From: an uncultured Lachnospiraceae bacterium | GTDB lineage: Bacteria > Bacillota_A > Clostridia > Lachnospirales > Lachnospiraceae | Direction: 5' to 3' | Length of the DNA: 36,248 nt | Assembly (NCBI GenBank): GCA_910587495.1 | Contig: CAJUMT010000003.1 | Coordinates: forward strand, 8,626 to 44,873 | In this document: in pieces, positions 8,475 through 16,199 of the stretch | Layout of the letters: the number at the start of each line of letters is the position of its first letter | Numbering within the stretch: the first letter of the stretch is position 1 | The notes under the pieces: model-generated | What the model was told of the DNA's origin: nothing | The model's database searches: none | What the model saw: the letters and a program-made list of their open reading frames with translations, nothing else | Program-made: the position numbers and the translations under genes

Positions 8475-9869
8475 ATGAAGTACGACTTAATCATTATAGG
8501 CGCAGGCCCGGCGGGCATATTTACCGCGCTTGAACTGGTGCGCCGCAATGCCGGAAAGAAAATTTTGATGGTAGAAAAGGGGAAACCGGTGGACCGACGC
8601 CATTGCCCGAAGTCGGAGACCGGGAAATGTATGAACTGCAAGCCCAACTGTATGATTACTACCGGGTTTTCAGGCGCGGGCGCATTTTCCGACGGAAAGC
8701 TAAGCCTTTCCTGCGAAGTAGGAGGCGAACTGCCTTCGCTGATCGGGACGGATTTTGCTCAGGAATTGATCGACTATACAGATAAGATCTATCTGGAGTT
8801 CGGGGCGGACGAGCATGTGGAAGGCATCTACAAAGGAAAAGAGATCGACGAGATCAGGAAACGCGCCATCCGCGCAGGCCTTAGACTTGTCAACTGCCCG
8901 ATCAGGCATCTGGGAACAGAGAAAGCCCAGCAGCTGTATTTGAATATCCAGAACTATCTGCTTAACCAAGGCGTAGAGATCCTTTTTGAGACAGAATGCG
9001 AGAATATTATCCTGGAAGGAGACGCCTGCAAAGGAGTCCGTATCCTGGAAAAAGGGAAAGAACAAAGTATTTATGCCGATACGGTGGTCATCGCTACCGG
9101 AAGGCGCGGAGCGGACTGGCTGGAAAAAGTATGCGAAGAAAACGGGATCGCCCACAGGCCGGGTACGGTAGATATCGGCGTCCGGGTAGAATGCCGCAAC
9201 GAAGTCATGGAGATGGTCAATAAAGTTCTTTATGAAGGGAAACTGATCGGATACCCCAGGCCATGGAAAAATAAAGTGCGTACCTTCTGCCAGAATCCAG
9301 GCGGTTTCGTGGCGCAGGAAAACTATGACAACAACCTGGCAGTGGTGAACGGGCACAGTTATAAAGATTTAAAGAGCGAAAATACCAATTTGTCAATTCT
9401 TGTGAGCCACAATTTTACAGAACCCTTTAACCAGCCCATCGCCTATGCCCAGAAAGTAGGGGAGCTGACCAATATGCTGGGTGCAGGGAAGATCATGGTG
9501 CAGCGTTACGGAGATATTTTAGACGGCAAAAGGACCTGGCAGAAGGAGCTGTCCCAGTCCAATGTGAAACCTACCTTAAAAGACGCTGTGGCAGGGGATA
9601 TCACAGCCGCTATGCCGTACCGGGCCATGACCAACATTATAGAGTTTATCCGGATGATGGACGAGGTGGTTCCGGGATTTGCCAGTGACGAGACGTTACT
9701 TTACAGCCCGGAGCTTAAGTTCTATTCCAACAAAGTACGGATGGACGAAAATCTGAACACGAATATCAAAGGCCTGCACTGCCTGGGTGATTCCTCGGGC
9801 TGGACCAGGGGGCTTATGATGGCGTCTTCCATGGGTGTGTTGATGGGGCGCAAATTGATGGAACAATAA
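8475..9869 (+). CDS. FAD-dependent oxidoreductase, COG2509 family
   Basis: This 464-residue protein starts with a dinucleotide-binding fold (YDLIIIGAGPAG, residues 9-14 being GAGPAG) and later TVVIATGRRGADWL, characteristic of FAD flavoproteins. It belongs to the uncharacterised COG2509 group by its cysteine-rich segment RRHCPKSETGKCMNCKPNC followed by GAGAFSDGKL, and by its C-terminal LHCLGDSSGWTRGLMMASS, which resembles the FAD-closing motif. Function in this family is not established. ATG 8475 has GGAGG 8 bases upstream and fits the motif spacing; the upstream in-frame ATG 8382 would add 31 residues unlike the family. It is followed at 31 bases by a cytidylate-kinase-like gene. Confidence 0.88.
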   Translation: MKYDLIIIGAGPAGIFTALELVRRNAGKKILMVEKGKPVDRRHCPKSETGKCMNCKPNCMITTGFSGAGAFSDGKLSLSCEVGGELPSLIGTDFAQELIDYTDKIYLEFGADEHVEGIYKGKEIDEIRKRAIRAGLRLVNCPIRHLGTEKAQQLYLNIQNYLLNQGVEILFETECENIILEGDACKGVRILEKGKEQSIYADTVVIATGRRGADWLEKVCEENGIAHRPGTVDIGVRVECRNEVMEMVNKVLYEGKLIGYPRPWKNKVRTFCQNPGGFVAQENYDNNLAVVNGHSYKDLKSENTNLSILVSHNFTEPFNQPIAYAQKVGELTNMLGAGKIMVQRYGDILDGKRTWQKELSQSNVKPTLKDAVAGDITAAMPYRAMTNIIEFIRMMDEVVPGFASDETLLYSPELKFYSNKVRMDENLNTNIKGLHCLGDSSGWTRGLMMASSMGVLMGRKLMEQ

Positions 9870-9900
9870 AACAGCGGAACTTTCCAATAAGAGGTGGACA

Positions 9901-10491
9901 ATGAGAAAAATAATTACAATCGGTCGCGAGTTTGGCGCAGGCGGCGGAGAGATCGGAAGATGTGTGGCAAAGGAACTGGGGATACCTTATTATGACAGGG
10001 ACATTATTTTAAGGACAGCCGCGGCCAGCAGCAAATTAAGGCCGGAGCAGGTCATGAAATGGGACGAGAGAGTGCCGGGCAGTTTCGGATTTGCCCAAAG
10101 CCTGTTTGATTTTTATAATAAGCCCCTGGACGAGGAGCTGTGGAAAGCGCAGAAAGATGCTATACGGGAAATGGCAAACAAGGAAAGCTGCGTGATCGTG
10201 GGCCGGAACGGGGACCATATCCTGCGGCATTTTGACCACTGCCTGAATGTATTCGTCCATGCGGGATTTAACTGGCGTGTAAAAAGGATGTGCGGGTTAA
10301 TGGCGGACGCCACCAAAGAGCAGGTGATCGCGGACGTAAAACAGGCGGATAAGGCCAGAAAAAAATACTGTGAGTATTATACCGGCAAAACTTATGGGGA
10401 TTCCCGCAGCTTTGACCTTACCATTAATACTGAAAAACTTGGGGTCGAAAAAGCGATCCGGCTTGTGCTGGCTGCGGCGGAAAACATTTAA
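9901..10491 (+). CDS. Cytidylate kinase-like family protein
   Basis: The 196-residue protein opens with KIITIGREFGAGGGEIGR, the glycine-rich P-loop-like start of the AAA_26/cytidylate-kinase-like family, followed by LGIPYYDRDIIL and VIVGRNGDHIL. The classical GK[ST] of Walker A is not present, as is typical of this group. It is shorter and different from housekeeping Cmk, so a CMP kinase role should not be assumed. It probably shares the flavoprotein transcript. Its SD region (9875-9894) shares an unusual extended sequence with two other genes in the window (see findings). Confidence 0.85.
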   Translation: MRKIITIGREFGAGGGEIGRCVAKELGIPYYDRDIILRTAAASSKLRPEQVMKWDERVPGSFGFAQSLFDFYNKPLDEELWKAQKDAIREMANKESCVIVGRNGDHILRHFDHCLNVFVHAGFNWRVKRMCGLMADATKEQVIADVKQADKARKKYCEYYTGKTYGDSRSFDLTINTEKLGVEKAIRLVLAAAENI

Positions 10492-10529
10492 ATCGGATTT
10501 GCCATATTGTATACAATAATACATTTTTC

Positions 10530-10558
10530 TTGACAAGCGGTTCGGAAATCCTTATACT
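10530..10558 (+). promoter_or_regulatory. Near-consensus sigma-A promoter of the amino-acid ABC transporter operon
   Basis: TTGACA (10530-10535), 17-base spacer, TATACT (10553-10558). Predicted start is near 10565, immediately before the first arm of the structured leader, so almost the whole intergenic region downstream is transcribed leader. Confidence 0.8.
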
Positions 10559-10578
10559 TAAAAACAGTATTTCCCCAA

Positions 10579-10603
10579 GGTAGGGAAAATACGGAACTTT
10601 CAA
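10579..10603 (+). repeat. 25-bp direct repeat, copy 1 (transporter leader)
   Basis: Bases 10579-10603 begin GGTAGGGAAAATACGG and end ACTTTCAA. They are identical to 10680-10704, 101 bases downstream. Both copies contain the right-hand arm of a hairpin followed by CGGAACTTTCAA. Confidence 0.9.
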
Positions 10604-10679
10604 CAGTATTTTCCCGGACAGTATGCAGAGCAGTTGTCGGGAGTGGAGCGTACGAAAACTGCTCTGGGTAATGGATACT

Positions 10680-10704
10680 GGTAGGGAAAATACGGAACTT
10701 TCAA
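10680..10704 (+). repeat. 25-bp direct repeat, copy 2 (transporter leader)
   Basis: Identical to 10579-10603. This copy runs directly into the AGGAGG ribosome binding site of the solute-binding lipoprotein gene. Confidence 0.9.
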
Positions 10705-10718
10705 TAGGAGGATACATA

Positions 10719-11582
10719 ATGAAAAAGTTACTTGTACTATCGATGGTTGCATGTATGGCGGTTTCTGCCGTAGCATGCGGTTCTAAAGCGCCGGAAGCGC
10801 CTGCAGAGGCTCCGGCTGACACAACGGAAGAAACACCGGCTGACGCACCGGCAGAAGATGAAGCACAGGGCGAGGAACCTGCGGCAGACGCGGCTTCAGG
10901 AGACAAAGTATGGGTGATCGCTACCGATACTGATTTCCGTCCGTTCGAGTATACAGATGAGAGCGGCAACTTTGTCGGCATCGATGTGGATCTTCTGGAT
11001 GCGATCGCACAGGATCAGGGATTTGCATACGACCTTCAGAGCCTTGGATTCGACGCGGCGGCTCTGGCAGTGCAGTCAGGCCAGGCGGATGGCATGATCG
11101 CAGGCGCTACCATCAATGATGAGCGTAAAGCGTCAGGATGGATCTTCTCAGACGGATATTTTGATTCAAATCAGACCTTTGCCGTAGCGGCGGACAGCGA
11201 TATCGCCGGTTTTGAAGACCTGTCGGGCAAGAACGTGGCCGTAAAGAGCGGTACCGCAGGTTTTAATTTTGCGGAGGGACTCAAAGACCAGTACGGATTT
11301 ACCGTTACTGTATTTGAAGATTCACCGACCATGTATCAGGATGTTGTCCTTGGCAACAGCGCTGCATGTGTAGAAGATACCCCGATCATAGCTAACAATA
11401 TCAAAGACAAGGGTCTGGAGCTTAAGATTCCGGAAGGCATGGAGAGCGAAAGCGCTCCCTATGGATTTGCCATCATGGATACGGCAAACCAGGAGCTTCT
11501 GGATATGTTCAATGCAGGTCTTGCGAATATCCGGGCAGACGGAACTTATGATGAGATCATTGCAAAATATATCGGAGAATAA
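10719..11582 (+). CDS. Amino-acid ABC transporter solute-binding lipoprotein
   Basis: The 287-residue protein has a lipoprotein signal (MKKLLVLSMVACMAVSAVAC, Cys20 as the lipobox cysteine), a Pro/Ala/Glu-rich linker to about residue 60, and a family 3 periplasmic-binding fold (VWVIATDTDFRPFEYTDESG, FVGIDVDLLDAIAQ, and the GKNVAVKSGTAG hinge segment). It would be tethered outside the membrane and deliver a polar amino acid, perhaps glutamine, glutamate or cystine, to the downstream permease; the ligand cannot be told from sequence. ATG 10719 has AGGAGG at the correct distance; an in-frame ATG at 10623 lies inside the leader hairpin without an SD and is rejected. Confidence 0.93.
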   Translation: MKKLLVLSMVACMAVSAVACGSKAPEAPAEAPADTTEETPADAPAEDEAQGEEPAADAASGDKVWVIATDTDFRPFEYTDESGNFVGIDVDLLDAIAQDQGFAYDLQSLGFDAAALAVQSGQADGMIAGATINDERKASGWIFSDGYFDSNQTFAVAADSDIAGFEDLSGKNVAVKSGTAGFNFAEGLKDQYGFTVTVFEDSPTMYQDVVLGNSAACVEDTPIIANNIKDKGLELKIPEGMESESAPYGFAIMDTANQELLDMFNAGLANIRADGTYDEIIAKYIGE

Positions 11583-11646
11583 TCTGTTTCGACCGTTTGC
11601 TTTGCAGAAAGTTTAACAAAAGCCAGACAGTAAGGAGAACCAGCAC

Positions 11647-12315
11647 ATGATTTTAATTATTCAGATATATGGAGGTATGCTGCTTTCGGCAATGGGAAGG
11701 ACGCTTTTGATGACGCTGCTTTCCCTGATATTTGCCATGGTGATCGGTATGATATTCGGGCTGATGAATGTGGTCCACAACCGCTTCTTTAACTGCATCG
11801 GTACTATTTATGTGGATGCTGTCCGCGGCGTACCCCTGATCGTGCTGGCGTACTTTATTTATTTTGGCATGCCCTCCGCGATCAAAGGACTGGGCATTGC
11901 GGGATTCCGCTTAAACGGCCTGCAGGCAGGTACGATCGCTCTTTCCTTGAACTGCGGCGCATATATGGCGGAGATTATCCGGGCAGGCATTGAGAGCGTG
12001 GACAGGGGGCAGATGGAAGCGGGAAGGAGCCTAGGGCTTTCCTATGGTTCCTGTATGGCTTTGATTGTGATTCCTCAGGCGATCCGCACGATGATTCCTT
12101 CGATTATTAACCAGTTTATCATCACGCTGAAAGATACGTCGATTTTGTCCGTGATCGGATTCCCGGAATTGACCAATGTAGGAAAGACCGTCATCGGCAG
12201 TACGCTCAGGCCGTTAGAGGGCTGGGCGGTGGTCGGCCTTATGTACATGGTAGTGATTGTGACGCTCAGTAAGCTGGCCAAAAGAGTTGAGAGGAGGGTG
12301 AACCGTGGAAGGTAA
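11647..12315 (+). CDS. Amino-acid ABC transporter permease (HisM/GlnP family)
   Basis: The 222-residue integral membrane protein has about five hydrophobic segments and the cytoplasmic EAA loop EAGRSLGLSYGSCMALIVIP that docks the ATPase, plus the family-typical DAVRGVPLIVLAYFIYFG. It forms the channel of the polar amino-acid importer encoded by the flanking genes. It begins 64 bases after the binding protein with no terminator between, after an AAGGAGAACC site, and its 3' end overlaps the ATPase gene by 11 bases, implying coupled translation. Confidence 0.93.
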   Translation: MILIIQIYGGMLLSAMGRTLLMTLLSLIFAMVIGMIFGLMNVVHNRFFNCIGTIYVDAVRGVPLIVLAYFIYFGMPSAIKGLGIAGFRLNGLQAGTIALSLNCGAYMAEIIRAGIESVDRGQMEAGRSLGLSYGSCMALIVIPQAIRTMIPSIINQFIITLKDTSILSVIGFPELTNVGKTVIGSTLRPLEGWAVVGLMYMVVIVTLSKLAKRVERRVNRGR

Positions 12316-13042
12316 ATGCAAGATCCATGTGACAAACCTCAAGAAAAATTTTGGCAAGCTGGAAGTCTTAAAGGATATCAGCCTGGACGTCCATGAGGGC
12401 GAAGTGGTAGTTCTTTTAGGGCCTTCCGGAAGCGGAAAGTCTACTCTTCTTCGCTGCCTGAACCAGCTGGAGACGGCGACCGGCGGACAGATCATCATCG
12501 ACGGGTATGATGTGACCGACAAGCGCACAAATATCAATAAAGTGCGGGAAAATATCGGCATGGTATTCCAGCACTTCAATCTGTTTAACCATCTGACGGT
12601 CATGGACAATATGACACTGGCTCCGGTTCATTTAAAGCTTATGTCAAAGAGCGAAGCCAGAGATATGGCGGAGCAGCTCTTAAAGCGTGTGGGTCTGGAA
12701 GATAAAGCGGACGCTTATCCAAGCCAGCTGTCGGGAGGCCAGAAACAGCGTGTGGCTATTGCAAGGGCTTTGGAGATGAAGCCTGATATTATGCTTTTTG
12801 ACGAACCCACCAGCGCGCTGGATCCCGAGATGGTAGGAGAAGTTCTTGCCGTCATGAAAAAGCTGGCCAATGAGGGCATGACCATGATGGTGGTGACCCA
12901 TGAGATCGGTTTTGCCAGAGAGGTGGCGAGCCGTGTGATTTTTATGGAAGGCGGTTATATTGTAGAGGAAGGCACGCCGGATGAAGTGATTCTCCATCCT
13001 AAAGAACCTCGTACCATTGACTTCCTTAGCAAAGTACTTTAA
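12305..13042 (+). CDS. Amino-acid ABC transporter ATP-binding protein (GlnQ-like)
   Basis: The 245-residue ATPase shows Walker A GPSGSGKST near residue 39, Q-loop VFQHFNLFNH, signature LSGGQKQRVAIARAL near 141, Walker B IMLFDEPTSALD near 161 and the H-loop VVTHEIGFA. It energises the importer formed with the two upstream genes. The start is GTG 12305 with GAGGAGGGTG upstream, inside the end of the permease gene. A strong terminator follows, so the operon is a self-contained three-gene unit. Confidence 0.95.
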   Translation: MEGKCKIHVTNLKKNFGKLEVLKDISLDVHEGEVVVLLGPSGSGKSTLLRCLNQLETATGGQIIIDGYDVTDKRTNINKVRENIGMVFQHFNLFNHLTVMDNMTLAPVHLKLMSKSEARDMAEQLLKRVGLEDKADAYPSQLSGGQKQRVAIARALEMKPDIMLFDEPTSALDPEMVGEVLAVMKKLANEGMTMMVVTHEIGFAREVASRVIFMEGGYIVEEGTPDEVILHPKEPRTIDFLSKVL

Positions 13043-13076
13043 TCAGGTAAAGCCGATGATCGGCTGTTATATGGAT

Positions 13077-13114
13077 AAAAATCCTCGTCAGGATATGCCT
13101 GGCGGGGATTTTTT
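13077..13114 (+). terminator. Rho-independent terminator after the ABC transporter operon
   Basis: AAAAATCCTCGTCAGG pairs with CCTGGCGGGGATTTTT around the short loop ATATG, and ends in a T6 run. A C/G-rich core with A/T flanks makes it a convincing intrinsic terminator 35 bases past the stop. Confidence 0.85.
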
Positions 13115-13178
13115 GCGTGTACCCGGCGGGTACATGCTCTATTGTTCTGTTATTCTGTTATTTCGGAAGAAAAAGATG

Positions 13179-13207
13179 TTGCAAATTGTAAAAAAATATA
13201 GTATAAT
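13179..13207 (+). promoter_or_regulatory. Sigma-A promoter of the prepilin peptidase / PP2C / kinase operon
   Basis: TTGCAA (13179-13184), 17-base A/T-rich spacer, perfect TATAAT (13202-13207). It lies in the 233-base gap between the transporter terminator and the A24 peptidase; apart from these two signals I see nothing else there. Confidence 0.75.
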
Positions 13208-13275
13208 TCTTTCTATACACAAGATAGTCTTGGGCGTTCGCCTGACAGATTTCCCTGAAAAGAGTATAAAGATAT

Positions 13276-13710
13276 ATGTTAGAAATATTTCGAAGCAGTA
13301 TTTTGCTGTTTGGTCTGTCTTATACTGCATGGACAGACTGGAAAGAAAGAAGAATACCAAATCGGCTGCTTATATGTATGTTGGTTCCGGCTGGTATGTC
13401 TTTGCTTATGGAAGGAACCGATGTGTTTTTACGCGCGGTTTCAGGTCTGATGATTGTGGGGATGGTATTTTATGTGTTTTACGCAAGCTTTCAAGGCAGT
13501 ATGGGAGCAGGGGATGTGAAGCTGGCTGCTGTGGTCGGGTTTTATCTGGGAATAGGTAAGGCTGCCTGCATGTTTGCCTTAGCATTTTGCCTGGCGGCCG
13601 CTGTATGTGCGATCCTGCTGTTTTTAAGGCGAATGGACATAAGGCAGAGGATTCCCTTTGCGCCGTTTTTACTGGTAAGCGCTGTGATTCTTATGAGCAT
13701 GGGGGTGTAA
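13276..13710 (+). CDS. A24-family prepilin peptidase (CpaA/TadV-like)
   Basis: The 144-residue membrane protein has several hydrophobic helices and the two catalytic aspartate motifs of type IV leader peptidases: YTAWTDWKERRIPN near residue 20 and GAGDVKL at about residues 77-83. It lacks the N-terminal methyltransferase domain of PilD, so it is the short CpaA/TadV type that processes Flp-like prepilins at the membrane. No pilin, secretion ATPase or TadB/C gene is in the window, so its substrates are elsewhere or it is repurposed. It is followed after 2 bases by a PP2C phosphatase gene. The ribosome binding site is weak. Confidence 0.85.
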   Translation: MLEIFRSSILLFGLSYTAWTDWKERRIPNRLLICMLVPAGMSLLMEGTDVFLRAVSGLMIVGMVFYVFYASFQGSMGAGDVKLAAVVGFYLGIGKAACMFALAFCLAAAVCAILLFLRRMDIRQRIPFAPFLLVSAVILMSMGV

Positions 13711-13712
13711 GG

Positions 13713-14507
13713 ATGGATTACTTATTTACTTATTGTACGGAAAAAGGGCCTGAGAAAACATGCAATCAGGACTCGTTGCTGGTAAAAAAGGCTGTGTGCG
13801 GCAAAGAGCGGATTTTATTGGCGGTGATTTGTGACGGTATGGGCGGACTGATGCAGGGCGAGGTGGCAAGTGCTTCTCTGGTAAAAGCCTTTTCCGCGTG
13901 GTTTGAGAAAGAACTGCCCCGGATCATATCCGTACCGAAGATGGAGCAAAGCCTGCTCTGGTCCTGGGATATTCTTTTAAAAAGTATGGACAGGAAAATA
14001 AAAGCTTACGGGCGGCAGTATTATCTGAAAATCGGCACGGCGGTTACGGCGCTGCTGCTTTTTCGCGGAGAATATTATATTGCCCATGTGGGTGACAGCC
14101 GTGTGTATGAGCTGTGCGATCAAGTCTGTCAGCTTACAAAAGACCAGACAGTAGCAGCATGGGAGGCAGAACGGGGGATCTTGACACCTGCGCAGGCTGA
14201 GCGTTCCCCCGGGAGTAGTATACTGCTTCAATGTATTGGGGCATCAGAAACAGTAGAGCCTGTCTATATGAAAGGGCAGATTGCCAAAGGAGCCGCTTAT
14301 ATGCTTTGCTGTGACGGCTTTCGTCATGTGGTTAGCAAAGAAGAGATGCAGCAAACGCTGTTTCCTTTCAAAAGGTCAGATGAAAAAGCCCTAAAAAGAA
14401 GATTGGAGAAACTGACGGCATTGAACCGGACCAGGGGAGAAATGGATGATATATCCGTGATTATCATATATCCTCTAGAAGAAAGCCGTCCTGTGCGGGA
14501 AAAATAG
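13713..14507 (+). CDS. PP2C-family Ser/Thr protein phosphatase
   Basis: The 264-residue phosphatase has the metal-binding motifs of PPM/PP2C enzymes: CDGMGGLMQGEVAS near residue 39, HVGDSRVY near residue 124 and DDISVIII near the C-terminus. It probably reverses the action of the kinase encoded 2 bases downstream. ATG 13713 (MDYLFTYCTEKGPEK) is chosen; a longer frame from 13587 overlaps the peptidase gene by over 100 bases and lacks family similarity. The SD is provided by the GTAAGG around the preceding stop codon, suggesting translational coupling. Confidence 0.92.
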   Translation: MDYLFTYCTEKGPEKTCNQDSLLVKKAVCGKERILLAVICDGMGGLMQGEVASASLVKAFSAWFEKELPRIISVPKMEQSLLWSWDILLKSMDRKIKAYGRQYYLKIGTAVTALLLFRGEYYIAHVGDSRVYELCDQVCQLTKDQTVAAWEAERGILTPAQAERSPGSSILLQCIGASETVEPVYMKGQIAKGAAYMLCCDGFRHVVSKEEMQQTLFPFKRSDEKALKRRLEKLTALNRTRGEMDDISVIIIYPLEESRPVREK

Positions 14508-14509
14508 CT

Positions 14510-16195
14510 ATGTTGAATATCGGTTCTATTGTGGATGGAAAATATAAGATTCTGAACATAATCGGAAAAGGCGGAATGAGTGTGGTCTATCTTGCAATGA
14601 ATGAAAAGGCAAACAAACAATGGGCCATAAAAGAAATATTTCGGGATGCATACAGAGATTTTCATCTGGATAAAAAAGAAATAGACATGATGAAAAGATT
14701 GAAACATCCGCGCCTTCCAAGTATCACAGACGTGATTGAGCGGGAAAGTTCGCTTCTGATTGTCATGGATTATATAGAAGGGCGCTCGCTGCAAGATATT
14801 CTTACAGAATATGGAGCGCAGCAGCAGGATCAGGTGATCGAATGGGCCAGACAGTTATGCGACGTGCTGGCATATCTGCATTCCAGAAAACCGGCGATCA
14901 TTTACCGGGATATGAAACCCGCCAATGTGATGTTAAAGCCGGACGGAAACGTAATGTTGATCGACTTTGGCGCTGCCAGGGAATATAAGCCGCACAATAT
15001 AAAAGATACGGTTTCTCTTGGAACAAGGGGATATGCTGCGCCGGAGCAATATGAAAAACGGGAACAAAGTGATGCCAGGACAGATATCTACTGTTTGGGA
15101 GTTATGCTGTTTCAATTGCTTACAGGGGAGAATCCTCATAATCTTCGCCCGATTTGTGAAATTAATCCGTCACTTTCCTCCGGTCTGGAGGCAATTCTTA
15201 TAAAATGCACACAGGTAGAAAAAGAAAATCGTTATCAGTCCTGCGAAGAACTTATGTATGTCCTGGAACATTACCAGGAGATGGATACTGCATACAGAAA
15301 GACGCAGAAAGCGAAGCTGTATCGGTTCACAATCCCGGCTGTACTTGCCAGTTTTTTGGGATTTGGAGCGCTTTTCTTCAAAGCCATGGAATCGAATATA
15401 AGAGAAAACAATTACGAAGCTTTTTTGTTGGCTGCACATAATTCCACCATTAAAAAAGAGGAGATTGAAAATTATCAAAAAGCCATCCGGTTAGACCCGT
15501 TCAGGGAGGAAGCATATTTGTCTCTTTTGGAGGAGGGTTTTTTAGACGACCAGATATTGACCAGTGAAGAAAGCCAGCAGCTTCGAGCGATCCTGATTGA
15601 GTATGGGGATAAAAATACTACGAATGAGAGAGCATTTCAGGAAAATCAAAAAGGGTATGTCCGGTTCGCCTACCAGGCGGGTATCGCTTATTATTATAAA
15701 TTTGAAGAAAAGAGTAATAAGAAAAACGCAAAAGGTTATTTTGAGATTGCCGCTGCATCGGATAATCTGGAAAACAGCCAGATTGAACGCGCCAGAAGAC
15801 TGTATGTAATTTCGGATTATTACGCCAGAATTGGTCTGGAAGATGCTGCGGGAGATAAGTCGGTCACTTATCTGGACTATTGGAAGGATTTGACCGCTTT
15901 GTCAGAAGGAAATCTGGTAGAAGCAGACAATGGGCGTACGGCTTTGGTCATGTATGCGGAACTTGCCGGGCAGTTGATTTTGCATGCGGCAGAATTTAGA
16001 AATGCCGGCGTGCAAAAAGAAGAAATGTTTGCCTGTTTGAAAACAATAGAACAGCACTTGACGTCGGATTTTGCAGGATTGGATGGAAGCGGCAGACAGT
16101 GGCTGGAAGAAGACATACAGGAGCTGTACGGAAATATTGAAAAAGCGAAAAGAATGGTGGAATCTGCCTGTACACAAAGGATACAGGAGGAATAA
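14510..16195 (+). CDS. Membrane Ser/Thr protein kinase with extracytoplasmic TPR-like region
   Basis: The 561-residue protein has an N-terminal Hanks kinase domain: glycine loop GKGGMSVVYL near 18-27, catalytic Lys41 (WAIKEI), catalytic loop YRDMKPAN at 132-139 (Tyr replaces the usual His of HRD) and DFG at 152-154, then GTRGYAAPEQY. A single membrane helix follows at about 273-293. The rest (about 300-561) is charged, helical and TPR-like, without PASTA repeats, and would face outside if orientation is standard. It differs from the housekeeping PrkC/StkP type. It lies 2 bases after its PP2C partner. Confidence 0.92.
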   Translation: MLNIGSIVDGKYKILNIIGKGGMSVVYLAMNEKANKQWAIKEIFRDAYRDFHLDKKEIDMMKRLKHPRLPSITDVIERESSLLIVMDYIEGRSLQDILTEYGAQQQDQVIEWARQLCDVLAYLHSRKPAIIYRDMKPANVMLKPDGNVMLIDFGAAREYKPHNIKDTVSLGTRGYAAPEQYEKREQSDARTDIYCLGVMLFQLLTGENPHNLRPICEINPSLSSGLEAILIKCTQVEKENRYQSCEELMYVLEHYQEMDTAYRKTQKAKLYRFTIPAVLASFLGFGALFFKAMESNIRENNYEAFLLAAHNSTIKKEEIENYQKAIRLDPFREEAYLSLLEEGFLDDQILTSEESQQLRAILIEYGDKNTTNERAFQENQKGYVRFAYQAGIAYYYKFEEKSNKKNAKGYFEIAAASDNLENSQIERARRLYVISDYYARIGLEDAAGDKSVTYLDYWKDLTALSEGNLVEADNGRTALVMYAELAGQLILHAAEFRNAGVQKEEMFACLKTIEQHLTSDFAGLDGSGRQWLEEDIQELYGNIEKAKRMVESACTQRIQEE

Positions 16196-16199
16196 AAAA

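Larger units (their letters stand above)
10565..10711 (+). ncRNA. Structured 5' leader RNA with four alternately pairing arms (candidate cis-regulatory RNA)
   Basis: Four arms are visible: 1 (10567-10575, GTATTTCCC), 2 (10583-10592, GGGAAAATAC), 3 (10606-10615, GTATTTTCCC) and 4 (10684-10693, GGGAAAATAC). Arms 1:2 and 3:4 can form two hairpins, or arms 2:3 a perfect 10-bp hairpin. Inside 3:4 are further perfect stems 10619-10624/10675-10680 (6 bp) and 10626-10635/10657-10666 (10 bp) with a 21-base loop. The ribosome binding site AGGAGG follows 13 bases after arm 4. There is no U-run after any hairpin, so a classical transcription terminator is not apparent. I recognise no known riboswitch or T-box core. 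Regulatory function is inferred from architecture. Confidence 0.6.

Noticed and set aside
10623..10718. In-frame ATG at 10623 that would extend the binding lipoprotein by 32 residues
   Set aside because: It lies inside the leader hairpin, has no ribosome binding site and would ruin the lipoprotein signal peptide. The leader structure explains the sequence better.
10565..10718. T-box or SAM/lysine riboswitch in the transporter leader
   Set aside because: No T-box TGGNACCGCG-like bulge, no recognisable riboswitch core and no terminator hairpin with a U-run; kept as an unclassified structured leader.
13017..13559. 180-codon open frame across the transporter terminator and prepilin peptidase
   Set aside because: It runs through a clear terminator and overlaps a recognisable gene in another frame; its translation has no family features.
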